Part shown: positions 46,070 through 55,483 of the stretch, in pieces
How the letters are laid out: every line of letters starts with the position of its first letter
Position numbering within the stretch: the stretch's first letter is position 1
DNA from: Alphaproteobacteria bacterium US3C007
GTDB lineage: Bacteria > Pseudomonadota > Alphaproteobacteria > Rhodobacterales > Rhodobacteraceae
Length of the DNA stretch: 64,000 nucleotides
Direction of reading: 5' to 3'
NCBI GenBank assembly: GCA_034423775.1
Contig: CP139918.1
Coordinates: 1 to 64,000 of the forward strand
Program-made: the position numbers and the translations under genes
The notes under the pieces: model-generated
Seen by the model: only the letters and a program-made list of their open reading frames with translations
Databases searched by the model: none
Told to the model about the DNA's origin: nothing

Positions 46070-46591
46070 ATGCCATATATTTGGTTAGAACAGACAGAGG
46101 ATAAAGCGCAGGCCAGCTTAGAGCTGTGGCCGCATCGCTCTTTGCCGCCACAGGGCTTTGCCGCTTTCATCATGACGACCTTCATCTTGATTACGCTTCC
46201 GCTTTACGCTTTGCTGGGTACAAAACTCTTTTGGGCCCTACTCCCCTTCTTAATGCTCACCGTTTGGGCGATCTGGTGGGCGTTGCGGCGCAACTATTTT
46301 GACAGCCAGATATTAGAGCAATTGAGCTTCACCGCCGATAATTTGCGCTTGGTGCGCCAAGAGCCAAAAGGCGAGATTAAATCATGGGAGTGTAACGGAT
46401 ATTGGGCACAGGTGCATTTATACGGCACCGAAGGACCGCTTCCCAATTACGTGACCCTAAGCGGAAATGGAAGAGAGGTTGAAATAGGAGCTTTTTTAAG
46501 CGAAGACGAACGCAAATCTCTTTTTAAAGAATTAAAGTCTGCCCTGGCCAACTATCACAATCCTGAAAGAAGCGCACACGATCCTGTGTAA
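46070..46591 (+). CDS. DUF2244 membrane protein
   Basis: 173 residues from ATG 46070 (MPYIWLEQTEDKAQASLELW). Two adjacent membrane helices (about 32-50 and 53-72, FIMTTFILITLPLYALLGTK and ALLPFLMLTVWAIWWAL) split the chain, as in DUF2244. The rest is a beta-rich domain ending in EIGAFLSEDERKSLFKEL. In many alphaproteobacteria it lies near ctaD, but its role is not established. AGGT precedes the start. Confidence 0.88.
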   Translation: MPYIWLEQTEDKAQASLELWPHRSLPPQGFAAFIMTTFILITLPLYALLGTKLFWALLPFLMLTVWAIWWALRRNYFDSQILEQLSFTADNLRLVRQEPKGEIKSWECNGYWAQVHLYGTEGPLPNYVTLSGNGREVEIGAFLSEDERKSLFKELKSALANYHNPERSAHDPV

Positions 46592-46813
46592 CCTGAATAT
46601 GACAAACAATATGCTTATGCAGCCAGCTAACGCCCCTTCTAAACCTCAATGAACCAAAGTGCTGCTTGCAGGCAAACTTCCTAATATTTAAATTCACATG
46701 AGACAAAAAAATAGTGTTGTTACTCTAAGCTTTGTTAACCCGATAACTTAATTTGATACGATACCTCATCAGCTTACAGGTGCCTGTTCTATAAAAAACT
46801 AGGCCTTATATAT

Positions 46814-47458
46814 TTAATCTAGTGAAAATATTTCAGTAATATCGCGGTCAGTGAAGCTAACCGGATTATTTGACATACGTTCCATATTTGCCTGTTTGGC
46901 AAGAAAAGCCCGTTGCTCTACTGTCTCTGCTCCAATCATCGTAAGTTTATGTGGAACACCGAGACTTATTATAAAATTTTCCAAAATCGTGTCAGCCTGT
47001 TTAGCAACTTCAATATCTAAGGATTTCATCAATTTCTGCATGATTTCTTGTAAATGCTTGCTTCCTCTCGCATCGCTAACCTGCTCTCTATGGGCTGTGG
47101 CATGCATTTTAAATATTTTGGGCAGCGTTAACCAAACCGCATGCTCATGGGGTATCCCATGATGATTGGTAATCCCATAGGACCATGCATGCGCCGCGGT
47201 TGTTTTAGAAATATTGATTGCATTCCCTGCTCGATATGCTGCGTTTGACATGCCCTGTAACGTCAACGGATTTGCATCGCCTTCTACAACGCTCTTAAGG
47301 TTTTTTGCGCATAATTCAACGGCTTCAAATGCATAGCCGCGGCTTTGTTCTGTAGACCCTGCAGCCCAAGCGCTTTCTATCGATTGTGCCAATGCATCAA
47401 GACCGTTACATGCTTTCTGATATGGCAAACATGTGTCAATCAGGATTCCGTCATAAGT
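46814..47458 (-). pseudogene. C-terminal part of an iron-containing alcohol dehydrogenase, probably phosphonoacetaldehyde reductase
   Basis: About 214 codons are open, with TTG at 47428 the first start. The frame begins inside the protein (ILIDTCLPYQKACNGLDALA). Family members are about 380 residues; the N-terminal Rossmann part is missing. The iron-site histidines are in AAHAWSYGITNHHGIPHEHAVW and HATAHREQ. The segment AINISKTTAAHAWSYGITNH resembles the phosphonoacetaldehyde reductase (PhpC) group more than other Fe-ADHs. An in-frame TAA at 47459-47461 blocks extension, so the gene is truncated. Confidence 0.65.
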
Positions 47459-47498
47459 TTAACATTAGCACTATATACAATAGAAAAATGTGATGAAG

Positions 47499-48311
47499 CT
47501 ACTTAGTAAAAATTCCGTTATTTGTGAACGTTTTTTTTGAAGAGCGTGTCTGTTCTAATATCGCACGATTCTTTTGCAGCTGAGATCTATTCACATAACC
47601 CCGATCATGATGGAGGTGGTAAAGCGGAGCAGTGTATCGCAAGTGGCGTCCTTTGACCCCCAAATTAATCAGTCTTGCACCAAACTCTTTATCCTCTCCA
47701 CCATACGCCATTTCTGTATCGAAACCATTAACTTTCAGAATATGGTCTCTAAACGTAGATGCATTCCCCCCTGCCCAAGAACAGCGCACCGGGGATAAAG
47801 AATCTAATACACACATAGCTCGATAATCAAACGACATTGATTTTAATTTTTCTGAAATTGACCTTGGTTGCCATCCTACTGGTAGCCATTGTTTGGACCA
47901 AGATATTTCTCTTTGATCAAGTATCTTATCTGAGAAACATTTCGTTAGCCTTATTACCGAGCCAGTTGCGAAGTGACCCTCTTTAGCTCTTTTCAAATGC
48001 CTTGAAATAAAACAAGGATGCATTACGCAATCGTCATCAATAAAAATTATGTAATCCGCTTGGCTGGAATACACCGCATCGTTAAGGATAAGGTTTTTTC
48101 GAAACCCTAAGTTTTTGTGCCATATATGGCGAATTTTTAAGCTGGGGTTTGCATACTGAAAATTTTGAATAACATTTTCTGTATCGCGATCTGAACCATC
48201 GTCGGCAATGCAAATTTCGCTTGGCAAACAATGCTGTTTTAGGAGAGATTGCAGAACAGTCGCCAAATACCTCGGTTTCTGGAAAGTCGCTATAACAAGT
48301 TCTGTAATCAT
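47499..48311 (-). CDS. Family 2 glycosyltransferase
   Basis: 270 residues. The GT-A fold is clear: ELVIATFQKPRYLATVL at the start, the nucleotide-binding IADDGSDRDT (about 34-43), the DxD-type FIDDDCVMH (about 90-98), and the acceptor motif MAYGGEDKEFGARLINLGVK (GED). The C-terminal half resembles the galactosyltransferase-type (Glyco_transf_7C) segment. The sugar is unknown. It is the outermost glycosyltransferase on the left side of the polysaccharide locus. Confidence 0.88.
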   Translation of the reverse strand: MITELVIATFQKPRYLATVLQSLLKQHCLPSEICIADDGSDRDTENVIQNFQYANPSLKIRHIWHKNLGFRKNLILNDAVYSSQADYIIFIDDDCVMHPCFISRHLKRAKEGHFATGSVIRLTKCFSDKILDQREISWSKQWLPVGWQPRSISEKLKSMSFDYRAMCVLDSLSPVRCSWAGGNASTFRDHILKVNGFDTEMAYGGEDKEFGARLINLGVKGRHLRYTAPLYHLHHDRGYVNRSQLQKNRAILEQTRSSKKTFTNNGIFTK

Positions 48312-48812
48312 TTAGCATCCAAGTAGTCAGTTCGGCATCATTTGTTAAAAGTTTTCGTTCACTAACGGAAGTGGCAATTTTTGGTTCGGTACAAACGTTT
48401 CAATAATACCAACTAAATCAGCTGGTTACGTCTATAGGATTATTAAAGGTAAATACCGCAACTCCTTTCTGACTCTATTTTTGAAACATGAAATCCGGTA
48501 GATAGCATTAGTGACGCGATCGATAAATTAATTGCAATTTAAAACGCCGTGGAGGTATTTCTTGTATACTAATAGAGTGAGCTTGTGACGCCAAGCTAAA
48601 TAATGATAAACTCGAAAAGAACACTTACACGCACTCATGTCACCGCTCTGAGATTATTCTATTTTTATTGATTATGCCACTTGCTAATAAGCCGTATAAA
48701 ATTATTAAGCTATTTGAATTTCTAGAGGTCAACGCTTTAAATAGGCATTTTTAGCAGTTTGTTTTTAGTAATAATGCATAAAGCGCGTCGACTAAAATAT
48801 GGTAAATTCTGA
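48312..48812. other. AT-rich intergenic region between divergent glycosyltransferases
   Basis: No gene supported. The two flanking genes point away from each other, so promoters for both should lie here. I saw no clear hairpin or repeat. Confidence 0.5.
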
Positions 48813-49988
48813 ATGATCACAATAATCGAAAAACATCTTGATAAGACTGGCGGACATTGGCTGTCGCAAATTAAGGCCGTAGAAAATCTTGCGAAAGATG
48901 AAAATTTGATCATTCTGACGGCATGCAATTCGAATGTACTTTTGCCACCCGCCTATATTATCAAACGTGTATTATCGACCCGACAAGAGCAAAAGAAAAA
49001 AAAATTAAAAGCACTCCAACATGATGTTTCTGTTCTCAAAAATATAATTCGCCAATCAAATGATAGCAAAAATTTTCGCATCCTAGTACCAACTGCTGAA
49101 AAACATGAGCTCCTAGTCTGCATGGACCTGCTTGCTCAAAATAGTACTAAGATAGTCTTCACTCTAAGAGTTCTTACTTATCAGTGCGTCAACAAACTCA
49201 CTAAATCTCAGCGAGCAAGCCTACAAAGCTATGTCGAGGCCGGATTAATCAGCATTGTCACCGAAACGGAAGCTTTATCCGAGCTATTACGAAGTAAATA
49301 CCAAATCAATGCGCAAAATAAATTTTTATTGCCCTGCTCTGTTGATCCGAAGGACAAAGCACCTCACCATGAGGCAAGCATTAGCTCACATTTTAAGATT
49401 GGCTATCTTGGAGGGGGACGAAAAGAACAAGGCTTAGACAAATTACCACAAATTTTTGCAGATTTAAAAAACTTGCTCAACAATTTCGATAAAGAGCTGT
49501 CATTTGAGTTAGTGATGCAAACGCCAAAGCACAAAACAAGATTACGAAAGGTAATTCATGATTATAAAATGCGTCGTAGTCTACGAAATACTGTAAAGCC
49601 TCAAAAAAAGATAAACCTCACTCTCCTGCCCGAAGAATTATCGACTGAGAAATTTGTCTCTACCATTCATTCGGTAGATTTTTTGCTTATTCCCTACAAC
49701 TTAAAAGCCTATCAGGCCCGCGGATCGGGTATCATCATCGATGGTGTACTGGCCGCAAAACCTATTGTTTATACAAATGGGATCGGGATGGAGGAGTTTC
49801 TAATCTTCGGCAATGCAGAGGCGGCTACAGATAGTGCTGATTTTGCGTTAAAAATCATGGCTATGGTGCAAAACTTTGATGCATATCGCGCCAAAACACT
49901 CCTTGCACGAGACGCTATATTAGCACAGATACAAAAGTCGGCAGATACTCTTGCAGAAGGCCGATCACCAAATTACGGTGATATGTAG
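48813..49988 (+). CDS. Glycosyltransferase, GT4-like (GT-B fold)
   Basis: 391 residues. The N-terminal half starts MITIIEKHLDKTGGHWLSQI with a donor/acceptor loop; the C-terminal half begins FKIGYLGGGRKEQGLDKLPQ, a typical GT-B second domain. The ending IIDGVLAAKPIVYTNGIGME carries a donor-binding glutamate in place of the E-x7-E motif. A basic middle segment (RKVIHDYKMRRSLRNTVKPQ) is unusual. It is the only plus-strand gene in this locus. Donor and acceptor are unknown. Confidence 0.75.
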   Translation: MITIIEKHLDKTGGHWLSQIKAVENLAKDENLIILTACNSNVLLPPAYIIKRVLSTRQEQKKKKLKALQHDVSVLKNIIRQSNDSKNFRILVPTAEKHELLVCMDLLAQNSTKIVFTLRVLTYQCVNKLTKSQRASLQSYVEAGLISIVTETEALSELLRSKYQINAQNKFLLPCSVDPKDKAPHHEASISSHFKIGYLGGGRKEQGLDKLPQIFADLKNLLNNFDKELSFELVMQTPKHKTRLRKVIHDYKMRRSLRNTVKPQKKINLTLLPEELSTEKFVSTIHSVDFLLIPYNLKAYQARGSGIIIDGVLAAKPIVYTNGIGMEEFLIFGNAEAATDSADFALKIMAMVQNFDAYRAKTLLARDAILAQIQKSADTLAEGRSPNYGDM

Positions 49989-50168
49989 ACTTAGTTTGAA
50001 ATTTCCTGATCTGAAAAAACTTAAAAGCATTATCAGGTTACTCACCTTGTAAAGATAAATCTCATTTCCTTCAAAATTACAGATTACGACTCTATTTATG
50101 GAAATCTAAATCTTGTCCGAGAAAGTTCAACCCACAGGTGGACTGACCTCTTTAAGGCAATTTTAGAT

Positions 50169-51347
50169 TCACTCTTCGTCATAGGGACGAGCAACCGTCA
50201 GGAAGGCTTCGGTGACCCGCATAATATCTTCATCTGTAAGATTGTGATGATTCGGAAGGTAAATTCCAAAATCATGTATTTTATCGGCATTAGGTAATTC
50301 GGACATTCCATTCGACCGCAACCAAAATGGGTGTTTACCTATATTACCGCAAATTAATGGTCGGCACTCGATATTTTGTTGTTTCAAAAATTCAAATATT
50401 TCGAGACGGTTTGTTACCAAAGTTCCATAGGCAAAGGAGGAAAGCTTTTGGGTTGGTCCTGTCTGGCAAAAGAAATTTGGCAAGTTTGTTTTATAAAGTT
50501 CGAAATTTTGTTCTCGTTTTTCAATAATACCATTTAGTTTTTTTAATTGGGATCGGCCAATAAATGCTTGAAGATCTGTCGAGCGTAAATTGAAACCTGG
50601 ATAATAAAAAGTATACAAATTACGAAATGCATCAATGTCATTTTGCAATGTTAAAACTTTTCGTCGATCCTCTGATAGATCGCGTGACCACCCGTGTGAA
50701 CGTAGTGATAACATAATTTGATGCAAGTCAGAGTCATCTGTCACGACCATTCCGCCTTCGATAGTTGAAATGTGATGTCCATAATAAAATGAAAATGAGC
50801 CTGCCACTCCATGTGAGCCAAGCTTTTTTTCGCCATATGTGCTCCCTAGTGCCTCACAAGCATCTTCGAGCATTAGCACACCGTAACGATCGCAGATTTG
50901 TTTGATTTCCTTAAGGTGGTTGGCATGACCAAGTACATGAACAAGAATTAGAATGGATGGTTGCTGAGTCTTACAGAGAAACTCAAGGTGGTTTAAGTCC
51001 AACCCTAAATTTTTTGAGTCACAGTCGCAAAGCGATACATCAAAGCCAAATTGCATCAGTGGAGAAACCGTTGTTACCCAGCTAACCGCCGCCGCTATTG
51101 CCTTGTTATTTCGCAAAAGACCTGCCTCTTTGAGGGCAAATATCATAAGTAGATTAGATGATGAACCCGAGTTAGTGAAGATTGCATGCCGAGATCCCAT
51201 CCAATCTTTGAACTCTTCTTCAAACGCTATTGTTTGCTCAGATTTTGTGAGCCTGTTTCCATCCAGCATCCATTCCGATAATGCTTCTAATTCAGGCATT
51301 GTTATTGTGTCGTCAGCTAAAAGTACTTCGTTGCTTGCACTTAGCAT
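50169..51347 (-). CDS. colD: GDP-4-keto-6-deoxy-D-mannose 3-dehydratase (ColD type)
   Basis: 392 residues from ATG 51347, which overlaps the upstream stop (TGATG). The DegT/DnrJ fold is complete: GSSSNLLMIFALKEAG, EDACEALGSTYG (D162, PLP N1) and SFSFYYGHHISTIEGGM. The residue that is the PLP Lys in aminotransferases is His191 here, as in ColD and the E1/RfbH dehydratases. E1/RfbH enzymes are longer, with an iron-sulfur site not seen here. Because Gmd and ManC are in the same cluster, the substrate GDP-4-keto-6-deoxymannose is available. Expected product: GDP-4-keto-3,6-dideoxymannose. Confidence 0.87.
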   Translation of the reverse strand: MLSASNEVLLADDTITMPELEALSEWMLDGNRLTKSEQTIAFEEEFKDWMGSRHAIFTNSGSSSNLLMIFALKEAGLLRNNKAIAAAVSWVTTVSPLMQFGFDVSLCDCDSKNLGLDLNHLEFLCKTQQPSILILVHVLGHANHLKEIKQICDRYGVLMLEDACEALGSTYGEKKLGSHGVAGSFSFYYGHHISTIEGGMVVTDDSDLHQIMLSLRSHGWSRDLSEDRRKVLTLQNDIDAFRNLYTFYYPGFNLRSTDLQAFIGRSQLKKLNGIIEKREQNFELYKTNLPNFFCQTGPTQKLSSFAYGTLVTNRLEIFEFLKQQNIECRPLICGNIGKHPFWLRSNGMSELPNADKIHDFGIYLPNHHNLTDEDIMRVTEAFLTVARPYDEE

Positions 51348-52156
51348 CAATTGAACCCCGTTAATCTGCGTAAAATTCGTAAAGCTTTCATCTCGCGATA
51401 ATAACGCTTTACCTCTTTGTAAGCACGTTTAAGTTGCTCTTTTTTGCTCGCATCTTGATGTGCATCGATAGTGATCGAAGTATCATGCATCCTAAAAGTT
51501 GCAAGGGGCAATTTCACATAGCCAATATGTGTATATCGCAACATTGATAGTAGAGTAACTAAACAGTCTGGCCCCACCCCATGATATTCAGATTTGGAAA
51601 GAGGTAACCGCCCTTGATAGAGCGCATCCAAAAGGATTTGTTTTCTATAAACAGCAGCGCCAGGAGAAATCAAAGACCGTAGTATACGACGCTCAATTTT
51701 TCTTTTCGGATAGATACCAGTTGTTGGCAGCCAATCAGAGAACATTTTCTTATCGAGCCCACCTTTGTTTTCGTCAACAAGATTTACTGCGCTAAAGGCA
51801 AATCCAACTTTTTCATCAAAAACAGCCATGCTTTCTCTAATAAAGTTTACGTCTATCCAATCATCATCAAATTGTAGGTGAACAAAATCACCGTTGGCAT
51901 GAAGGACTCCATCAAGCCAACAAAAGTGAGGTCCAAAATCTCTGTCCCGTTTTATATAATAAACACGGTCTCCATAAGAAGACACAATTTCATCTGTATT
52001 ATCGGTAGAGCCATGATTTACAATGATGACCTCAACATCATGGCTCTGTGCAAGCGAGCTATCAATTGCTTTTTGCAAAATCTTTGCACGATTAAAAGTC
52101 GGAATGACAATGCTCACCAGCGATTTGTCGCCGCCTGTACGTTTAAGTTCAATCAA
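51347..52156 (-). CDS. Family 2 glycosyltransferase
   Basis: About 269 residues from a TTG at 52156, which has GGAG 7 bases upstream (52159 is also possible); the frame is open to 52201 inside the SDR gene. The GT-A core is VSIVIPTFNRAKILQKAIDS, the nucleotide motif VNHGSTDNTDEI, and DxD-type QFDDDWIDVN. It overlaps the SDR by 8 bases and abuts colD (TGATG), so it is translated with both and may transfer the 3,6-dideoxy sugar made by them. Confidence 0.87.
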   Translation of the reverse strand: MIELKRTGGDKSLVSIVIPTFNRAKILQKAIDSSLAQSHDVEVIIVNHGSTDNTDEIVSSYGDRVYYIKRDRDFGPHFCWLDGVLHANGDFVHLQFDDDWIDVNFIRESMAVFDEKVGFAFSAVNLVDENKGGLDKKMFSDWLPTTGIYPKRKIERRILRSLISPGAAVYRKQILLDALYQGRLPLSKSEYHGVGPDCLVTLLSMLRYTHIGYVKLPLATFRMHDTSITIDAHQDASKKEQLKRAYKEVKRYYREMKALRILRRLTGFN

Positions 52157-52952
52157 CAAGCTTCTCCATGAATGAGGCAAGAAGAGTCGTGTCCGCCACA
52201 AGATTGTCTCGCGCTCCCAAATGAGCGATATTCAAAGGCTCTGTCGAAAATGATTGAGCAAAATCACGGATCGTTGTAGGTTGGCCTGATCCAATATTTA
52301 TTATGCCGGCGTATTTGTTGATTGCCAAGTCTACGATAATCTTAGCAGCTTGCTGCGCAGTTAAAAAATCGCGAACACTGTCAGCGCCATATAAGTCGAA
52401 AGAACGATTGAAATCATGTGTAGCAAGACGCCTTAAAATACTAGGTCGTAGATATGACCCGGTTTGTTTAGGATCATGGATAGAAAACACTCGACCGATA
52501 CACAGGCAAATATCATATGCCAAACAAACATCTTTGGCGATAGTTTCGGAAACTAACTTAGTGCGCCCATAAAGAGAAATAGGCTCAGTTTTAGAATCTT
52601 CAGAAACTGTGTTAGTTTGCGGAGCATAGACATGCGCCGATGAACAGTAGAAAAGACTGGGCTTATGCTCAATTTCAGCGATTGCATTGAGAAGATTGAT
52701 CGTACCACCAACGTTCACTAAATATGCATTTGAGGGATCTTTTTTTACTTTGTCTACAGCTACTTTAGCAGCTAAATGAATAACCGTATCCAGTTTACCC
52801 GCTTCTTTGATGAAGGCCTTAGTATTGGCGCTATCTGTCAAATCGCCATAGAAGCAAACAATCTCGATAGATTCACCCCTTGACTGAAGTGCATTAACTA
52901 CATGACTTCCGACAATTCCACCACTTCCTGTTACCAAAACTCGTAGTACCAT
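52149..52952 (-). CDS. Extended SDR, NAD(P)-dependent sugar epimerase/reductase
   Basis: 267 residues, shorter than Fcl or Gmd. The cofactor loop is VTGSGGIVGSHVVNAL (about 7-22), followed by HLAAKVAVD, the active-site Ser in YCSSAHVYAP and the YGRTK of YxxxK. A C-terminal half with SVRDFLTAQQAAKIIVDLA and NIGSGQPTTIRDFA binds the sugar. Position between colD's partner glycosyltransferase and the locus edge suggests it reduces the 4-keto-3,6-dideoxy sugar (a ColC-like role), but it is not an obvious ColC. Confidence 0.8.
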   Translation of the reverse strand: MVLRVLVTGSGGIVGSHVVNALQSRGESIEIVCFYGDLTDSANTKAFIKEAGKLDTVIHLAAKVAVDKVKKDPSNAYLVNVGGTINLLNAIAEIEHKPSLFYCSSAHVYAPQTNTVSEDSKTEPISLYGRTKLVSETIAKDVCLAYDICLCIGRVFSIHDPKQTGSYLRPSILRRLATHDFNRSFDLYGADSVRDFLTAQQAAKIIVDLAINKYAGIINIGSGQPTTIRDFAQSFSTEPLNIAHLGARDNLVADTTLLASFMEKLVD

Positions 52953-53389
52953 CTATTCCTATAACCCTCGAACCGTTGGCATTATTTAATTAGAAGAAGT
53001 CAGCAAAAGTTACCAGAGTAGAATATTCAATTTGAACCTATGATCAGTAAAGAATTTTTTTATTGGCCGATTTGCTTTTGATCCTACAGCAGTGATCAAA
53101 CCTTTTACCGCCTAAGCAATAAAGTTGGGGGAATAAAGACGTAAGTAAAACGGGAAAGTCATCGTAATGTGAATAAATTTGAAAGATCGTCAATAAAGCT
53201 CAATGTCCACTAGATTTCCGAGTCATTAGTGCAACATCATGAGAAATCATTGTACGAACAGTGAAGAATTATTGTGGTACGGACTAAATGCAAGGCGCAT
53301 CATTAAACTAGGGTCTTATCCAATGTCCGTAATCTTTTTGAATTCACAAAAAACTTTACAATTGCCTATTGTACATTCGATGTTTTACT
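52953..53389. other. AT-rich intergenic spacer between two sugar-nucleotide gene groups
   Basis: Nothing protein-like is visible on either strand. It separates fcl-gmd-manC from the SDR-GT2-colD group. Both groups are read leftward, so a promoter for the SDR group probably lies here. Confidence 0.5.
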
Positions 53390-54343
53390 TCAGCACTCTC
53401 CAGTTAAAGAGGTAAAATTTTCATAAGTAATCTCCAATCCCATTTTCAAACTAATAGTATTGGAAAATCCCAACCTTTTTAAAAATGCTGTATCCAGCAG
53501 TTTTCTTGGCGGTCCATCTGGCTTGGTTCGATCAAACACAAGGGCTCCAGTGAACCCAATTACATCTTTCACTGTTTCAGCTAGCTCTCTAATCGTAACA
53601 TCTGTCCCAGTACCTACATTGATATGCGACAGCATTGGTTTCGTAGCGTCTAATAAAGTTTCCGTATCCAGGTAATGCACAAACAAACTCGCTTTAGCCA
53701 TGTCGTCTACATAAAGGAACTCTCGCCTTGGCCTTCCCGACCCCCATACCACTACTTCATCTAGGTTGTTTTCTTTCGCCTCGTGGAACCGTCTGATGAG
53801 TGCCGGAACAACATGACTATTCTCTGGATGATAGTTATCTCCTGGTCCAAATAGGTTCGTTGGCATCACAGAGCGATAATCCCTGCCATACTGACGATTG
53901 TAACTCTCGCACATCTTAATGCCTGCGATCTTCGCAATCGCATAAGGTTCATTTGTTGGCTCTAGTACGCCCGTAAGAAGCGTTTCCTCTTTCATCGGCT
54001 GTTCCGCCGCACGTGGATAAATACAAGATGAACCAAGGAAGAGTAGTTTTTGCACATCGTTTATATGCGCTGCATGGATGACATTGTTTTGGATCTGGAG
54101 GTTTTGGTAAATAAACTCTGCCGGATAGGTATTATTCGCGTGAATGCCTCCAACCTTAGCCGCGGCTAGAATAACTTCATCAGGCTTTTCTGAGTTCATA
54201 AACTCATGAACTGCTGGCTGATCACATAAATCTAGCTCATCGCGCGCGCGCGTGATGATTTCAACATCTGCTTGCTTTTGTAATTGTCGGCATATTGCAC
54301 TGCCAACCATACCCCTGTGACCTGCTACAAAGATCTTTTTCAT
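53390..54343 (-). CDS. fcl: GDP-L-fucose synthase
   Basis: 317 residues from ATG 54343, which has GAGG 7 bases upstream. Fcl (WcaG) epimerises and reduces GDP-4-keto-6-deoxymannose to GDP-L-fucose. Signatures: [12 protein letters not shown] (NADP loop, residues about 5-16), [26 protein letters not shown] and the YAIAK catalytic Tyr/Lys. It is directly after gmd (9 bases), completing GDP-L-fucose synthesis. Confidence 0.95.
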   Translation of the reverse strand: MKKIFVAGHRGMVGSAICRQLQKQADVEIITRARDELDLCDQPAVHEFMNSEKPDEVILAAAKVGGIHANNTYPAEFIYQNLQIQNNVIHAAHINDVQKLLFLGSSCIYPRAAEQPMKEETLLTGVLEPTNEPYAIAKIAGIKMCESYNRQYGRDYRSVMPTNLFGPGDNYHPENSHVVPALIRRFHEAKENNLDEVVVWGSGRPRREFLYVDDMAKASLFVHYLDTETLLDATKPMLSHINVGTGTDVTIRELAETVKDVIGFTGALVFDRTKPDGPPRKLLDTAFLKRLGFSNTISLKMGLEITYENFTSLTGEC

Positions 54344-54352
54344 CACGTAGCC

Positions 54353-55471
54353 TCAGTTTTCGATCGATACAGGAAGTTCAAGATCATGCTCTTTCAGAAG
54401 CGCAAGACGCCGCGCCGCCTTATGGTCTTCTGCAACCATTTCTTTACACATTTCTTGCGCAGTTATCTCAGGCTCCCACCCCAATTCAGCTTTTGCCTTA
54501 GATGGATCTCCCAAAAGGGTCTCAACTTCTGCAGGCCTGAAGTAACGCGGGTCAATTCTGACAATTACTTGTCCGACTGAGATCTTCGGTGCAAGATCGC
54601 CTGAGATGCCAGTGACGACACCAACCTCATCTAAACCTGTCCCTTTGAACTCTATATCAATACCAAGTGCATTTGCTGACCAAGTAATAAATTCTCGCAC
54701 CGAATATTGCTTGCCTGTCGCAATTACATAATCTTTGGCTTCATCTTGCTGCAGCATCATCCATTGCATACGGACATAATCCTTTGCGTGTCCCCAGTCG
54801 CGCAATGCATCAATGTTTCCCATATGCAGGCAGCTTTCTAGCCCAATTGCAATATTGGCTAATCCCCGCGTAATTTTACGCGTAACAAAAGTTTCGCCTC
54901 TGCGGGGGCTTTCGTGATTAAATAAGATACCGTTGCAAGCATACATTCCATATGCCTCTCGGTAGTTTACACAGATCCAATAGGAATACAGTTTCGCAAC
55001 CGCATATGGCGAACGCGGATGAAAAGGCGTCGTTTCTTTTTGCGGTGTTTCTTGAACTAATCCATAGAGCTCAGACGTGGAAGCTTGGTAGAATTTTGTT
55101 TTCTGCTCCAAACCTAAAAACCTAATGGCCTCAAGCATACGCAACGTGCCAACGCCATCTACATCAGCAGTATATTCAGGGCTTTCAAAGCTTACAGCAA
55201 CATGGGACTGAGCACCCAAGTTATAGACCTCATCAGGCTCAATATCGCGAAGGATACGCGTTAAATTTGAAGTGTCAGACAAATCGCCGTAGTGAAGTTT
55301 GAAGCGGCTATTCTCTACGTGTGGGTCTTGGTAAATATGATCTATGCGCTGTGTATTGAAGAGAGAAGAGCGTCGCTTGATGCCATGTACTTCATAGCCT
55401 TTCTCGAGCAGAAATTCCGCAAGATAAGAGCCGTCTTGGCCAGTAATACCTGTAATTAATGCGCGCTTCAT
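54353..55471 (-). CDS. gmd: GDP-mannose 4,6-dehydratase
   Basis: 372 residues. Gmd converts GDP-mannose to GDP-4-keto-6-deoxymannose, the branch point for L-fucose and for 3,6-dideoxy sugars. The Rossmann loop is [16 protein letters not shown] (about 6-21), followed by [15 protein letters not shown], the active site [16 protein letters not shown] and the YAVAKLY catalytic Tyr/Lys. It is 12 bases after manC in the same direction. Confidence 0.97.
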   Translation of the reverse strand: MKRALITGITGQDGSYLAEFLLEKGYEVHGIKRRSSLFNTQRIDHIYQDPHVENSRFKLHYGDLSDTSNLTRILRDIEPDEVYNLGAQSHVAVSFESPEYTADVDGVGTLRMLEAIRFLGLEQKTKFYQASTSELYGLVQETPQKETTPFHPRSPYAVAKLYSYWICVNYREAYGMYACNGILFNHESPRRGETFVTRKITRGLANIAIGLESCLHMGNIDALRDWGHAKDYVRMQWMMLQQDEAKDYVIATGKQYSVREFITWSANALGIDIEFKGTGLDEVGVVTGISGDLAPKISVGQVIVRIDPRYFRPAEVETLLGDPSKAKAELGWEPEITAQEMCKEMVAEDHKAARRLALLKEHDLELPVSIEN

Positions 55472-55483
55472 TTTATGTCTCTT

